From positions 42,486,719-42,550,718 of the forward strand of contig OX424560.1 of the NCBI GenBank assembly GCA_949152475.1: a stretch of DNA of 64,000 bases, given 5' to 3'. Both the position numbers and the translations under genes were made by a program. Below, piece after piece: positions 1 through 11,010 of this stretch; within the stretch, counting starts at the first letter, position 1; each line of letters opens with the position of its first letter. The notes under the pieces were generated by a model. That model did no database searches and was not told where the DNA came from. It was given only the letters and a program-made list of their open reading frames with translations. The stretch comes from Terebella lapidaria. Taxonomy: Eukaryota > Annelida > Polychaeta > Terebellida > Terebellidae.

Positions 1-395
1 CCATTCTGTTCTCTGACCTTCAATATGATGTGAAAAGTCAAAATCAAGGTCACAAGAATATTCAGCATATATCATTTCCTATATGTTCACTATTGATTCC
101 TAGGCTGTAAAGTCAATAATAAGTGAGATATTAGCCATTCTGTCATGTGACCTTGAAAATTAGTTCAAAGGTCAAATTGAAGGTCATGACAATATTCACC
201 ATATACCATTTCCTATATGTCCACAATTGATTCCTAAGCTGTAAACTCGATAATAAGCGAGATATCAGCCATTTTCTTCTGTGACCTTGAAAATTAGGAC
301 AAAAGTCAAATTGAAGGTCGTGACAATATTCACCACATACCATTTCCTATATGTCCACAATTGATTCCTAATCTCTAATCTCAATATGAAAGTCA
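1..395. repeat. Tandem repeat, about 134 bp x 3
   Basis: Three imperfect head-to-tail copies start at 1, 135 and 269. Each reads: a CCATT start, a GTGACCTTGAAAATTAG-like stretch, an AGGTCA-type motif, ATTTCCTATATGTCCACAAT, then a GAGATAT end. The array is cut by the left window edge. Relatives of the same unit recur in the opposite orientation at 4690-4980. Short ORFs across it are repeat artefacts. Confidence 0.85.
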
Positions 396-1107
396 TAGTA
401 GCAAGGTACCATTATATGGTTTTATTCCTGTTAACATAAAGACATTATGGACATTTAATGAAAAAGGTGTTCACGTTAATTGGTAGCTAATAACAGCGAC
501 ATATAATGGATTATATTGGGTCAGTATTACGATCGCCTTCTCCAGCCGATGAAAGAAATAGCTTCGGTAATTTCCGTAATCGTGACGTCAGTTGAGGCAG
601 AATGTGCTTTGATGTCTCGCCGAAAACATAAAATACGTAATTTGGTGGCCAGCTCAAAGGGAAAATCACTTCAAAATGCATGCGATTCAACAGAAAACAC
701 GCAAAAACCAGCAAATACTGGACATCTTGCAGTTTAACGAACCTCCGTTCTGGGTCAATGAATAGTGCTGATTCTAAATATCAAGACAAGAAGTGCCGTA
801 TTTCTGCCATCTCACCCGTTCACTTGAATTGTCAAACATACATCAGGGGAATGAATATGTGACATGCAGTTTATCTTGCTGGCTACATGTACTTTCAGGT
901 CTGCCTCAACTGACAACACCAATCACGTGACCCACTCTAAAATCAGGATCAAAATCTTCGGCAATTTACAGAAGGAGTGCCTATTTGGTTCAACATCTCG
1001 AAACCTATTGATTGTATTTGCATAATTCATTCGAATTTATTGAAAACTATTCATAAATTACAAATAGACTAAATGAAAAGAACTTACATCAGCATGCAAC
1101 TAGGTCT
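396..1107. other. Intergenic, no gene recognised
   Basis: No convincing exon or RNA gene. The only structure noted is a perfect 15-bp inverted pair, GTCAGTTGAGGCAGA at 587-601 and its complement at 900-914, about 300 bp apart. It may be the remains of a foldback element, but the flanks do not extend the pairing well. Confidence 0.5.
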
Positions 1108-1532
1108 TTAACGTAGTCCGCTACGAACAGTGAGGTAACGGAGAGTCAAAATTTAAAAGTCTTTTCTTGAATATTATCTCGTCAAAATGACATTTTTTTA
1201 TAGAGTAAATGATCAGCATCCTAATACTGAAAAGAAAATAGGGGGTCACCGTTCTCGTTTCTTCTACATATTCGGTCAAAATCACACATATTTACCTAAA
1301 ATGACATAAATTCTGGCATTTTTGCACGTTTTTTGGTCCATATTCACAACTTGCATCGTGTTTTCCATGCGAACGGATACGGTGACCCCCTATTTTCTTT
1401 TTAGTTTTAGGATGCTGAACAGTTACTCTATCAAATATATCATTTTGAAGCTCTAGATTTTGTTGATACAGGTATTTATTTTAAAAAACCCTTTGACCCC
1501 CTTCCCTCACGGTCTGGAGCGGACTACCTTAA
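1108..1532. mobile_element. Palindromic piggyBac-type MITE flanked by TTAA
   Basis: The element body is 1112-1528 (417 bp). It is flanked on both sides by TTAA (1108-1111 and 1529-1532), the target duplication typical of piggyBac transposons. Its termini are inverted copies starting (C/G)GTAGTCCGCT. The two arms, about 150 bp each, stay recognisable inwards: a shared segment GATAGAGTAA...CAGCATCCTAA...AGAAAATAGGGGGTCACCGT lies at about 1199-1250 on one strand and 1374-1440 on the other. It has no transposase ORF, so it is a non-autonomous foldback copy. Assignment to piggyBac rests on the TTAA duplication; the terminal sequence is not the classical CCCT type. Confidence 0.8.
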
Positions 1533-3557
1533 GATGCAGTGAGACCCACCATCTTTGAAGCCATTTTTTGCTCAGGGCAGAACCGCACCAAAAAGGAGTC
1601 ATTTGTTATGAATTATTGAGTAATACTAGGTCTAAAATTTCAGGTTGTGGTAGCAGATTAGTCAGTTCTCAACATTTAAAAAATATGTTGGTAACCCATG
1701 TGGGTCTGGATCCATCCGGATCTAAACCCAATTTTACGCGTAGCGGTTCTCAAACTGAGTGAAGACAGGTCCCTAGGGACCTCAGTGTTTAGAAAGTTAT
1801 ATCTGTGTAATATTCGAGCCGAGCCTTACATTTTTGACTTTCTCTATAGGTACGTGAGAAATTGTCATCGTTCTCACTGCATTTTCAAGAAAACCGCCAT
1901 TTTTCATTTTCAGCACGTTTTGGGGGCAACATTGCTGTAACAAATCTGCATTGAAATAGGCGACAATGCATAGTTTGTGGCACTTACTATTAATCCTTGG
2001 GATGTATTCTTCATCTGTACATATCCATTACAACAGTTGTTCCGTTATTTTGTTCTAAAAACACAATCCAAATGATAACATTTCAAAACAGTTTTGGCAA
2101 AACGGCATGTTTGTATTCCTAAATCACGTGATCAAGATGATACGTCATTGTATCATTACACATCCCAACAGCTGATCGGTGCCTCATTATAACAGGAATA
2201 ATAATAGTATAATAATCGACTTTTCGAGCTGTAATGGAGATGCTCTAAGTAAATTCAAGTAATACACAGATAAATAACATTTCTTCAATGCCACAATACC
2301 GAATAATCTGGGACTATTTGCATTGCTGCCGCACACGTAATTGGGCAACGAATGACTCAGGACTTCTATTCGCCAGATGGCGCATTGAATGTTTCCAGGA
2401 ATTTCCCAAACAACAAAAAAGTTTTGAGGCACTGTCGTCAATCAAAACACTTGAGCTAGTCCAAAATGACTGATTCACATACAGGAATGTTATACGCCAA
2501 TGAGTTACAACGATCCAACAACTGTCAACGTCTGCAGGTGAATATATCACGTACGCAACCCATTCCAGGACACATGTGCTTTGCCCTTCAATCCGAATCG
2601 GAACCGATCGGAAGTAAACATTTGTCACAAAAATCACATGCAAGCCCATGTGCATCAACAGCTGACCAGCATGTAAACAACACTGATATGCGGGTCACGT
2701 GTGTGGTTAACCCTATCATTTGCCATGTCCGGCACATGGGAAGGTCCGATGCCAGCCATTTGTAGAATTTGGTCTGTCAACTCAGGGACATGCACACATT
2801 TTGGCCAGTGCAACAGGTTAGTATTTGTTTATTTCTTATACCAACAAACAGTGTTTGTTTATTATTGATACTGATTAGGACAGGCGGTCTGTTTACACAG
2901 AAAAGCACAGGAACTGAATAATGAACATTTTGTTGATAATTTTTGCCGGTACCATACAGTATATGGGTAGACCATCTACTGGTACTAGTATGTCTTAAAT
3001 TTATTTCCAGAACTAGTGCTTAGGGATCATTCGTTGATGCATCCAAAATTGCTATTATTCGGTTCATATTTCACTATTTGAACATTCGTTATGGACAAAA
3101 AATTGGCCCGAAATGTGTCATGAAATATTGACATTAAACTACAACAGCTTCATCGACTCCATGGAAAATGCTGTTGAAATTAACTGTACTTCTCGTTATT
3201 TCCGATACTTAGTTCCTACAACATAGTACCAGCATAGAAAATAGCCAAAACTTTCTAACTAATTATCTAATATCACAGACGAGTACCTGTTCGGTTGATT
3301 CCCATGACACGAATAATTGGTTCCTACTTCAGTCATTCCGCCACTACTTAGATTGTGTGTCAAGTTTTGTGTGTCAAAATTGTGTGTCAATATTCCACTG
3401 GCATGCCAGAGGTTGCAGGTTTCAATCCTACATGTACCCAGTCTAGCATACTGTACACCCAAAATTTACTTATGAATATTTCACAAATTACATGTTCACT
3501 TTACTTTTTTATTTGCAGGCCTCTACCACATGACAATTAGGGGAAGGGGATGTTCAG
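1533..3557. other. Intergenic, no gene recognised
   Basis: Several overlapping ORFs of 60-115 codons occur on both strands, but none has a recognisable domain, codon bias or credible splice context. A TGTGTGTCAA-type triplication lies near 3354-3390. I see nothing else I can name. Confidence 0.5.
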
Positions 3558-3578
3558 CCCCCCCCCCCCCCCCCCCCC
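3558..3578 (+). repeat. Poly-C run, 21 nt
   Basis: An uninterrupted run of 21 C residues in otherwise AT-rich DNA. It is a simple homopolymer whose length is likely to be unstable and prone to sequencing error. Confidence 0.95.
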
Positions 3579-4191
3579 AGGACAATGAACCCCACCCACG
3601 TCTCTAAATCCTGCATCTTGCATCATGCCATGTGAACACATGCAATCACCAGAGCACCAGATTACAGATTCTGTCACCAGATGACAGAATGGATATTATG
3701 GATGTGTTGCTACGTGTTTTACCCGTATTATTGATGATGTCGATAACAGCTAATCACTGTGATGTGATTTAGCTGTTTGATTGGTGCCACATGAAGTGGA
3801 TCCCCAGTTGGATATACTCACTAGATGGATAAGTGTGTGCTGCTACAGAGATTGAAATTGTGGGTCTGACTAGCAACATCGTCTCCGAAGCGACGAAGAA
3901 AACTGTGTCATGTGTATCTACCCAAATTGGACATATTGGCAAGTCGATACATGTACATGTATGTGCTAAAAGACCTACTCTGTGCTGCAGATATACTGTG
4001 AGTACTAATTTACATAGATATAATGTGGCTTGCATACCGAGATGTGAACATTATTATCTGGTTTAGATATCATGTGGAGAGTTTGTATTTCCATGTAATG
4101 CCTGACAATATCATGTTTGGACCTGGGATGCTATGCCTCAAGCAGTTGCATGAACTTTTGCAAAAAGGCTGAATTGAATGACAATGTTTTT
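3579..4191. other. Intergenic, nothing recognised
   Basis: AT-rich sequence with short random ORFs only. I find no repeat boundary, RNA gene or exon signal in it. Confidence 0.45.
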
Positions 4192-4689
4192 AGGTTACCG
4201 GACCTATGGTCCGCGTCGTCGTCAGCGTCGGCGCCGTCCGTCCACATTTTCAGGTTATCGGACCAAAGGTATTGCCGTGGCGTTGCGTCCGTCGTCCGTC
4301 GTCGTCCATCGGCGTCCGTCATCGTCCGTCAACATTTTTATCTTTAAAGTTTACGATTTTTCTGAAATTTTGCACAAAAATGCCTAAAAATATTTCGAGA
4401 GGGAGGCATTTTTTAGTTTTTTGATTTTCGCAATTATTTCAAAATGGCGGCCGTCTTCGTCGAAAAATGGCCAATTTTGGACTTTGGCTGTCGTTCTCTC
4501 AAAATCTGTTCAGTAACTTTTTTTCTTATTCATGCATAACACTCCTCATATGTACCTCTGTGACATGTATAAATTTCGTTGCCCTTGAATCGCTCGAAGT
4601 GGGCCATTTTGGGCCCAAACTCAGCCCAAATGGGACTTTCCCATGTTAAATTCTCCTATGCTTTATAATGGGACACATTAAGCCTAATA
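4192..4689 (+). repeat. Dispersed repeat with hairpin and GTC-rich head
   Basis: It starts with AGGTTACCGGACC and a perfect hairpin, CGGACC-TAT-GGTCCG, at 4199-4213. A (GTC/CGT)-rich low-complexity tract follows. The head is partly duplicated about 60 bp later (AGGTTATCGGACC at 4252). The body runs through ATGGCGGCC (about 4444) to a tail at about 4639-4720, and a related tail is found at 20417-20480. Its plan (hairpin, simple-sequence tract, then AGGTCA-rich tandem repeats) matches the larger elements after 20.5 kb, which suggests a distant relative of that superfamily. Frames of 60-75 codons are low-complexity artefacts. Confidence 0.6.
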
Positions 4690-4980
4690 TCTCACTTAAT
4701 ATTGAAATTAGAGACTAGGAATCAATTGTGGACATATAGGAAATGATATATGCTGAATATTGTCGTGACCTTGAATTTGACCTTTGACCTCATTTTCAAG
4801 GTCACAGGACAAAATGGCTAATATCTCGCTTATTATCGACTTTACAGCTTAGGAATCAATTGTTGACATACAGCAAATGATAAATGCTGAATATTCTGTA
4901 GACCTTTAATTTGACATTTGATTTGATTTTCAAGGTCACAGGACATGATGATTATTATCTCTCTCATTATTGAATTTCCA
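4690..4980 (-). repeat. Inverted relatives of the 134-bp repeat
   Basis: Two copies of the unit seen at 1-395 lie here in the opposite orientation. The shared parts are TAGGAATCAATTGT, GACATA..GG/CAAATGAT, TGCTGAATATT, TTTCAAGGTCACAGGACA and CTAATATCTC. They directly continue the element that begins at 4192, so this repeat is probably its body. Confidence 0.75.
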
Positions 4981-6431
4981 GTATACAATTTTCATATGAG
5001 CATTTGAGTACTGTTTTTCTATTATACAGGAATCTATTGAAATATTGAACATATATGGTAAATACATTTATTGAGAAACAGCCTGATTGCATCATGACCT
5101 AGCATATTGTCATTATGGTTATGTACAAATGCTGGTATTTTTTTTATGTCAGTTATTCTGAGCCACTTTCTTGGCAACTAATATAGAGAAAAGAATGAAC
5201 TGACCAATTGGATAAGTGTGTGTGCCTATGATAAAAGTGAATCAATAAATGAAACTAATGTCAAACAACTTGTAATCAACAATTAAATTAACGATGGTTT
5301 TAATACATGTAATACTTGTGTTTCATGCTGGGTAGGTAATACTAGGTATATTAATTTACTGAATTTTGTAAATAAAATTTTTTAATTAATCACTTTTATA
5401 AATTCCACTTGTACCATGTGTACATGTTCTTGTATGTGTTGGCCTGGCAGAATTGAACCATTTACAATATTAATAATGAGAAATATATATGTTCTGCAAA
5501 TATGTTGTGTATTATTACTAGTATTTAACCTCAGTATTGCAGATTAATATGACAGCTTGAGCAGTATACTGACTTGTTCTTGACATGCACATCATGTACT
5601 AGTATTTGAGCTTCTATAAACATGAGGAAAGCAGTGTGCACCTTGCAGGTGTGTTACACATGACTGCACACACAGTCCAGGCAGGTGCCTGTAGCATGTG
5701 GCACACAAGATTCCTGTAAACAAAGTATATCTGCTTGTTCTCACTTATTCAACTTATTTGTCATACATCTTCCCCTTCCAGACAATGAATGAATGTTCCA
5801 TAGGTGTACAAGGGTTAAAAAAGTAGTCCCCTTGGAAGTGAACCTGTGGCCATGATGGATTTGTTGTTCAGTTCTCACAGCAGAGTCAACTTCAAAAATC
5901 CATTGTATGGTTTTGAGGGGGAAATCTAAAAAAGTAAGGCTCGGCTCATAGACTTGGGTATGTGGCAATTGTTGGAAAAATAGTTAGCAGATTTGTTAAT
6001 GTATATTTCTATATGAACGGTGACGCGTAAAATTGTGTAATTTAACTTTGTCATTTGGCATCCTAAAATTTGATTAAATACTTCAAAATTCTTCTTTAAT
6101 ATAATATTGCTTGCTCAAATGCTATTTCTAGTCCTTTTTTCCCATATTGGGTTTGATAAAAATAATTTAGTAATATTCAATGCTGCAATATTTACTGTGC
6201 TACACAAAAAAATGGTGGGTATTTCTGAATCTTAAGTGAGATATTTGGAAAAAAAATGTTCGCGACAGAAGTCCGGTCGACAATTGTCATTTGATACTCA
6301 AATGGAGTATACCATTTATCATCGCAAAAAAATCAGCAAAAAACAGTGTAAACGAGACGTGTGAGTGGACAGTTGCATAGATCTAGATCTACTCTGGGCA
6401 ACTTGCGAGGCCAAAAACTGGTAGATCTAGC
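4981..6431. other. Intergenic, AT-rich, no gene recognised
   Basis: About 1.4 kb of AT-rich sequence with homopolymer runs. The only longer ORF (75 codons, minus strand near 5741-5968) has no recognisable feature. No RNA gene, TIR pair or tandem repeat was found. Confidence 0.45.
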
Positions 6432-6479
6432 ACATGTTCAATTTAGTGGGAATTAGATCGCCCACTAAATTGAACATGT
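6432..6479. other. Perfect 19-bp hairpin
   Basis: The arm at 6432-6450 (ACATGTTCAATTTAGTGGG) is exactly complementary to 6461-6479, with a 10-nt loop. No target duplication is visible and no larger element surrounds it. It could be a small transposon relic or a transcribed stem-loop; the sequence does not decide. Confidence 0.75.
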
Positions 6480-6752
6480 AGGCTACAATTGTAGGCCCAC
6501 GGCTGTAACCACTGATAGGGATCTAGCTGCCTGGTAGGCCTAACCTGATAACAGTGTAACCCAAAACCTGTTCCTTACGGTATATTAGTGCAGCCATAGG
6601 CCTAGATCTACAAACAATAGGCCTATCATGTGAATGTTCTAAAACAAAAGAGCACGCAAGAAATATCACGCCTCTACTTGTGAGTATTCATGCATTATTA
6701 TCTTTTTTTTTAACAAATCATTTTCAAATTTTCATCAACCGTCTCACCAAAA

Positions 6753-6920
6753 ATGGCGTCAAGTGCATATAAAATTCGGATAGCTTTCGAACCGGAACAA
6801 CACCGCTTGGTTTCTACAAAATTCGTAATCAAGAAGATTCGTACCCTGAAAACTATGGAACGTTTTTCGGGCCAAAACTCTAGAATGTGTTATCGTTATT
6901 GTATTCCATTTTGTGAATGA
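6753..6920 (+). pseudogene. 55-codon ORF with a CxxxC end, likely coding relic
   Basis: An ATG-initiated frame ends in ...MERFSGQNSRMCYRYCIPFCE and stops. The other arm of the same foldback (minus strand, about 7480-7560) encodes MERFSGQNS followed by CVCCIPLCD. The two arms differ in this stretch partly by synonymous changes (GGC/GGT, AAC/AAT, TGT/TGC, CCA/CCG) and conservative ones (F/L, E/D). The CIPFC-type end recalls the first zinc-ligand pair of a THAP-like domain, but the remainder of such a domain is absent here. I infer a relic of a transposon-borne first exon and do not claim a function. Confidence 0.3.
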
Positions 6921-7620
6921 TCAATTATGCCTTCTCGTTATTCGCATTTTGTTCAAATTCATTTCAGTGTAGGCCTACATATTTCAGTCTAATGCATTTC
7001 GGTTAATTCCATTTTGAATTTCGACAGACATGACGTGTAGCCGTATAGCGGGTATAGGCCTACTATGTAGACTTTCTTTTTTTAAAAACTTGGCTAATCG
7101 TTTGTATGATGTCTTCAAAAACTTATCTTTCACAGAGTGGGAAATGGTAATTGAAAAGCATGTACTCTGCCTGTACTTTTAAAGTACTATTTTTGTTATA
7201 TTCTGAGAACAAGTGGCGAACCCAATATCATAATGAGGCGAACCTAAATGCGCTGAACCAAAATGTGTTAGACTAAAATGCATGGACCACAATATGACGG
7301 AGTGGAATGCATTGTATCACAAACAGGTTTGGCATATTGCAAAATGACATGTACCATGATAGAATAAACATATTTGGATTAACCATATAGCATGATGGGA
7401 TTGTCACGAAGCAAAATACCACATACCACAATGAGGCACAATGAAACTACAAGAAGCATGAAGCACAATCGCATTGTCACAAAGCGGAATGCAGCAAACA
7501 CAAATCAACATAGAATTTTGACCCGAAAAACGTTCCATAGTAACTGGGTACGAATCCTCCTTTCTCAGCAGGTAGGAACCCTCTCGGGTACGAGCTGTTA
7601 CCGACCTCTCGGCCAAAACT
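6780..7620. mobile_element. Old diverged foldback element
   Basis: Arms of about 50 bp, strongly alike in inverted orientation (6831-6880 against 7516-7562; shared core ATGGAACGTTTTTCGGG), are separated by about 640 bp. Weaker inverted similarity extends outwards to about 6780 and 7620 and inwards. The inner parts are degenerate repeats of 14-15 bp, for example CCAAAATG-type units at 7235-7320 and CACAATG-type units at 7400-7510. No target duplication could be defined. A small 55-codon frame lies in the left arm. Confidence 0.55.
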
Positions 7621-8817
7621 TCTACTGTAAACCCCAAAACACTCTCGACCTGCAACTTTCGCGAACTGACCAGCGGCTTGACAGAGGTCCTCATGATCCT
7701 GGGTCGATCAAAAACATAATCTGACCTTTTTGTTCTATAAATAGAACAGTCCTGAAGTGTCAGCCGAAAAATCTTGGAAATCCCTAAAAACAGAATCCCA
7801 TATATATAGAGTGCCCCTTTAAGAAAAACTGACAGTAACCAAAAACGTCCTTTTACGGTATTTGACCTATATCGTAGGCCTATACACTATACTTCCATAT
7901 AGATTCACAGTGCGCGAGTGTAAGGCATGACAACACCAATCACATTACGTCACAAAATAGAAAATTCCCTATTTCGAAAACGGGGGATGCCCTTCATCCC
8001 CCGCAGAATGGTGGGGATATTTTGTTATGGCTGCATGGTTGTTGACCCGAGCTGATTGGCATGGCACACAAACAGTTTCGAGACCACAGCGCGAACAGAA
8101 CGGCTCAGACGACAGACGATATATATGGATCATCAGGCATGAAAATCAGTCGAATTGAGGGGGTACCCTCAGAATTCGAGCAAAAATTCAACTTTTTAAC
8201 CTATATTTCCCTCACTAATGAACTAGCTTGTTATGTAAGCTGCTAAGGTTTATCTCGTTCTGGGACGGAGCTCCGAAGACTTGAATTTGGACTTTTTATC
8301 ATTGCTTTGAATGGCTTGGGCTATTACCAGATTACTGAAATCTGTCTTGTGAGGCTTAGTGTGCACGTCTAACTAGGTCGTGTATTGACCAGAGTGGCTG
8401 AGAGATGCAGTAACCTATGAAATTAACAGTAAAATGTCAATAGTATCAATAGTGCCCGGAGTCTGTCCCAATGAGGTCAAGCTACACGGTCATAAAATTT
8501 ACACAGCAAAACTTCGATGTAAAACTGTGGAATGATTCTGTTCATCAGAGATGCGTGTAGCTATCCCTGAAATGATCCATAGGACAGGACATGTTGTAGA
8601 CTTGTTCTGCAATTCAATCGATATCTAAATCGATATCTAAACCAAGACAGTGTCATCGCTCCTTAACTTACGTGTATATGTACAACAACTATCAAACTCT
8701 ATATAGAAATTTCTAGAAAAAATGACACAGGCTTTATCATGCTCGGTGCTTTCCGCTTGCTTGGCATAGTGGGCTTTGTTTAAAGGTTTGATCCTGGGTG
8801 GGCAAGAAAGGAATCGC
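7621..8817. other. Intergenic, no gene recognised
   Basis: No exon or RNA gene seen. One perfect 9-bp stem with a 5-nt loop (CGGGGGATG / CATCCCCCG) lies at 7981-8003. Two TAGGCCTA octamers from a regional cluster lie just before and within this segment (7055 and 7875). Confidence 0.45.
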
Positions 8818-8909
8818 TGTCAGACACACGACCGAGGGCAGTCTGCCATCATGCAGACCGAAGGCATTGCATTGCACTGTACCGAGGTCGTGTGTCTGGC
8901 AGGCAATGC
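8818..8909. other. Nested foldback, about 90 bp
   Basis: TGTCAGACACACGACC at 8818-8833 pairs, 15 of 16, with the complement of 8886-8901. Inside lies a second short hairpin (GTCTGC-CATCAT-GCAGAC). An overlapping pair, GGCATTGC / GCAATGCC, suggests an alternative fold. There is no flanking duplication. It could be a short MITE or a transcribed hairpin. Confidence 0.55.
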
Positions 8910-9121
8910 CCAAAATACCTCAAACACGATTATAACAAGTTTCTCGTCGAGACAAACGAACGAAGACTAGTGATTTTACAAAAATCTCAAATTACATACA
9001 TGTACGTTAATTAGGCTATATGCTATTCGATCAGGTCTTGACGACGGGCCATTGTAAGACCGCAAACCCCGGGAAAAAAGTCGTTTCCCAGGCATTGCAC
9101 GAATAACCACGTGCTGATAAT

Positions 9122-9137
9122 ATAACCACGTGGTTAT
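9122..9137. other. 16-bp perfect palindrome with E-box
   Basis: ATAACCACGTGGTTAT is a perfect palindrome centred on CACGTG. A half copy, ATAACCACGTG, precedes it near 9104. Two CACGTG boxes within 25 bp could bind bHLH factors, but no gene start is nearby, so the meaning is open. Confidence 0.45.
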
Positions 9138-9808
9138 TTTGTGGAAATAGATATTTCCCCTTGTTGTCTGACAAAGTCAATCCTCTCCAAAGTAGTGTGT
9201 ATAAGAGCCTCGGGAGATCTGCCGGTCATGTTGTAATGAATCGCCAAAAGGCCTGTCACATCAACATCGATTTCAGTAGACTGGTGCTCGAACAAAAAAC
9301 TCCAAAAACAACATGCATAACAAAAAAGGCAATTGACATATCCAATGAAAACCAGCTGGCCTGTAACCGCCTGTTGTCGATTGTTGTTTATTTTTGTCAT
9401 CAATTATATTGTGTTATCAATTGTAAGGTCTTGTTTTTTTCTTTTGTTTTGTATTTTTTGGGGGGGAGGCGAGGGGAGATACATTTATAAGCTACAACTT
9501 CTAATATTCTCCCCCTCAATGTGTATATTCTGCATATGTACATAAATTCAAATATTTTTGAAGTGAATAGAATTGAATTGCTGCCAATGTGTGACTGACG
9601 CGTTGGCCGCAGTTCGGTTGGACCGTATTTCCGAAATTTAGAGTACACCAGTCCAAAATGCCGCATACTAGTCCTGGCCTAGCCTATCACAAGTTCTTTC
9701 TGACGATGTCTCGAAGGCGGATCCATAAATTTTTAATCGAGGGCGGGGGGGGGGGGGGTGTTGATTTATATTGAGGGGATTTTGATCCTATATAGGCTTA
9801 TGGTAATG
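9138..9808. other. Intergenic with a poly-G run
   Basis: Overlapping ORFs of 70-109 codons on both strands have no domain and are probably chance. A run of 14 G residues lies at 9745-9758, and a shorter G/T-rich stretch near 9460. Nothing else recognised. Confidence 0.45.
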
Positions 9809-10114
9809 TAGGTTTAATATTTTGTTTGCTTTGCTTTCGTTTTGGTAGATTCGTAGGTGGCATCTTTGGCGAATGTACGTGTCTTCCAGGCACCTTGCGC
9901 CAGTAATGGCATTAAAAAATCTCTGACAAGAAATGATTGTCTATGGACCCCAGGGATTCAGAAAGTAATTCCTGGCCATATGATGCGGCTAATACATATG
10001 AAGTGTGCTGATCAGATTCCTGGAGAAGCGCTACATGAAAACTTCACATTAATTGTTATTATATTATAACGAAACTACCAAAACGAAAGCAAAGCAAACA
10101 AAATATTAGACCTA
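9809..10114. mobile_element. 302-bp MITE with 43-bp TIRs and TA duplication
   Basis: The body is 9811-10112. The terminal inverted repeats are 9811-9853 and 10070-10112, with only about two mismatches over 43 bp; the core is GTTTGCTTTGCTTTCGTTTT. Both ends are bounded by TA (9809-9810 and 10113-10114), as expected for Tc1/mariner-type insertion. The 216-bp interior carries a 70-codon frame without any transposase motif. The close TIR match implies a fairly recent insertion. Confidence 0.8.
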
Positions 10115-10537
10115 TTTTGAAATACTACCCCAGAAAAGATTGCATAGGATTTTTCATTCATACCAAAAATTCGCTTGCATCGGGCTAGGCCTACATGAGA
10201 AGCTAAAATTACGCCTCTAGCCTGTAGGCCTAATTGTAGGCCCACAAGTACATGCAAGGGCGCAACCAGAGTTTAAAAGTTAGAGGGAGGGGGTTAAATG
10301 CTTGTAAGCGATGAAGGCGCAAAGCCTTTAGGGCCGAGGGCCCCAAAAGCTGGAGGGTAATGTCACTTTTGAAGTGTGTTCTGAATGCCTATCTAGGCCT
10401 ATGGCCTATTTATTTGTTAGTAGCGCTCTGAGCATGTGCACTGATTTATATGTACGCACAATACAAGGTGAAAAAATTGGTGTTCAACAACAAAAAATAT
10501 ATAGGCCTACAGACATTATATAAAACCAATATATAAT
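10115..10537. other. Intergenic, no gene recognised
   Basis: No ORF or repeat of note, apart from four TAGGCCTA octamers (10186, 10225, 10394, 10502) that belong to a regional cluster. Confidence 0.45.
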
Positions 10538-10800
10538 TGAGCGTCAGTTGCTCAGTGGTACAGTGTTTGCCTATAAAACGAATATTCCCGGGTTTGATCC
10601 CGGCTCGGGTTTGATCTCACTGGCGAATGTAGCACCTGATATGTTGTCATTCAGCCTGGAGAGGACATTAAATTTGGTGCTGGGTGAGGAGTAATATTGC
10701 TGCACTGGGATTATCAGCGGTGCTGCGGTGATGATGGGGGAACTGATAGATCCCTGACAGATCCCATGGTTCTAGGGACCCGCTCTCAAGATTCTGTAGG
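10538..10800 (+). mobile_element. tRNA-derived SINE-like sequence
   Basis: The head looks like a tRNA. It has an A-box-like TTGCTCAGTGG at about 10548-10558 and a near-perfect B-box, GGGTTTGATCCC, at 10590-10601, spaced as in a pol III promoter. The cloverleaf is not closed at the acceptor stem and the sequence continues into an unrelated body, so a SINE or tRNA pseudogene fits better than a functional tRNA. The 3' limit is not defined. Confidence 0.5.
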
Positions 10801-10839
10801 AAAATAGAGACAAAACAAGGAAACTTAACCTTTAAGCTA

Positions 10840-11010
10840 AACATCCATTCATCTGTGCTCCGTGTCCGCGTGCGTGTCCGTGTCAGTGAAAAATCCCTCT
10901 CATAAAGCAAATCATGTCTGCAATCCATACCTCCATTCCGTGAGCACGTCCGTGTCCGTGACAAATCGCTCTGGGAGCGATTCTTCACGGAGCACGGATG
11001 CGTGTTCGTG
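10840..11010. repeat. Degenerate CGTGTCCGTG repeats with foldback
   Basis: Several copies of a CGTGTCCGTG-like decamer occur on one strand (10860-10885, 10940-10960), with the complement GGAGCACGGATGCGTG near 10988. A perfect hairpin, AATCGCTC-TGG-GAGCGATT, lies at about 10964-10982. The minus-strand frame of 106 codons crossing it is low-complexity and not credible as a gene. Confidence 0.45.

Noticed and set aside
3400..3445. tRNA or SINE suggested by a B-box-like GGTTTCAATCC
   Set aside because: No A-box at the right distance and no foldable cloverleaf.
7392..7724. 110-codon plus-strand ORF rich in N, H, R and T
   Set aside because: Most of it translates the degenerate 15-bp repeat in the right arm of the old foldback element.
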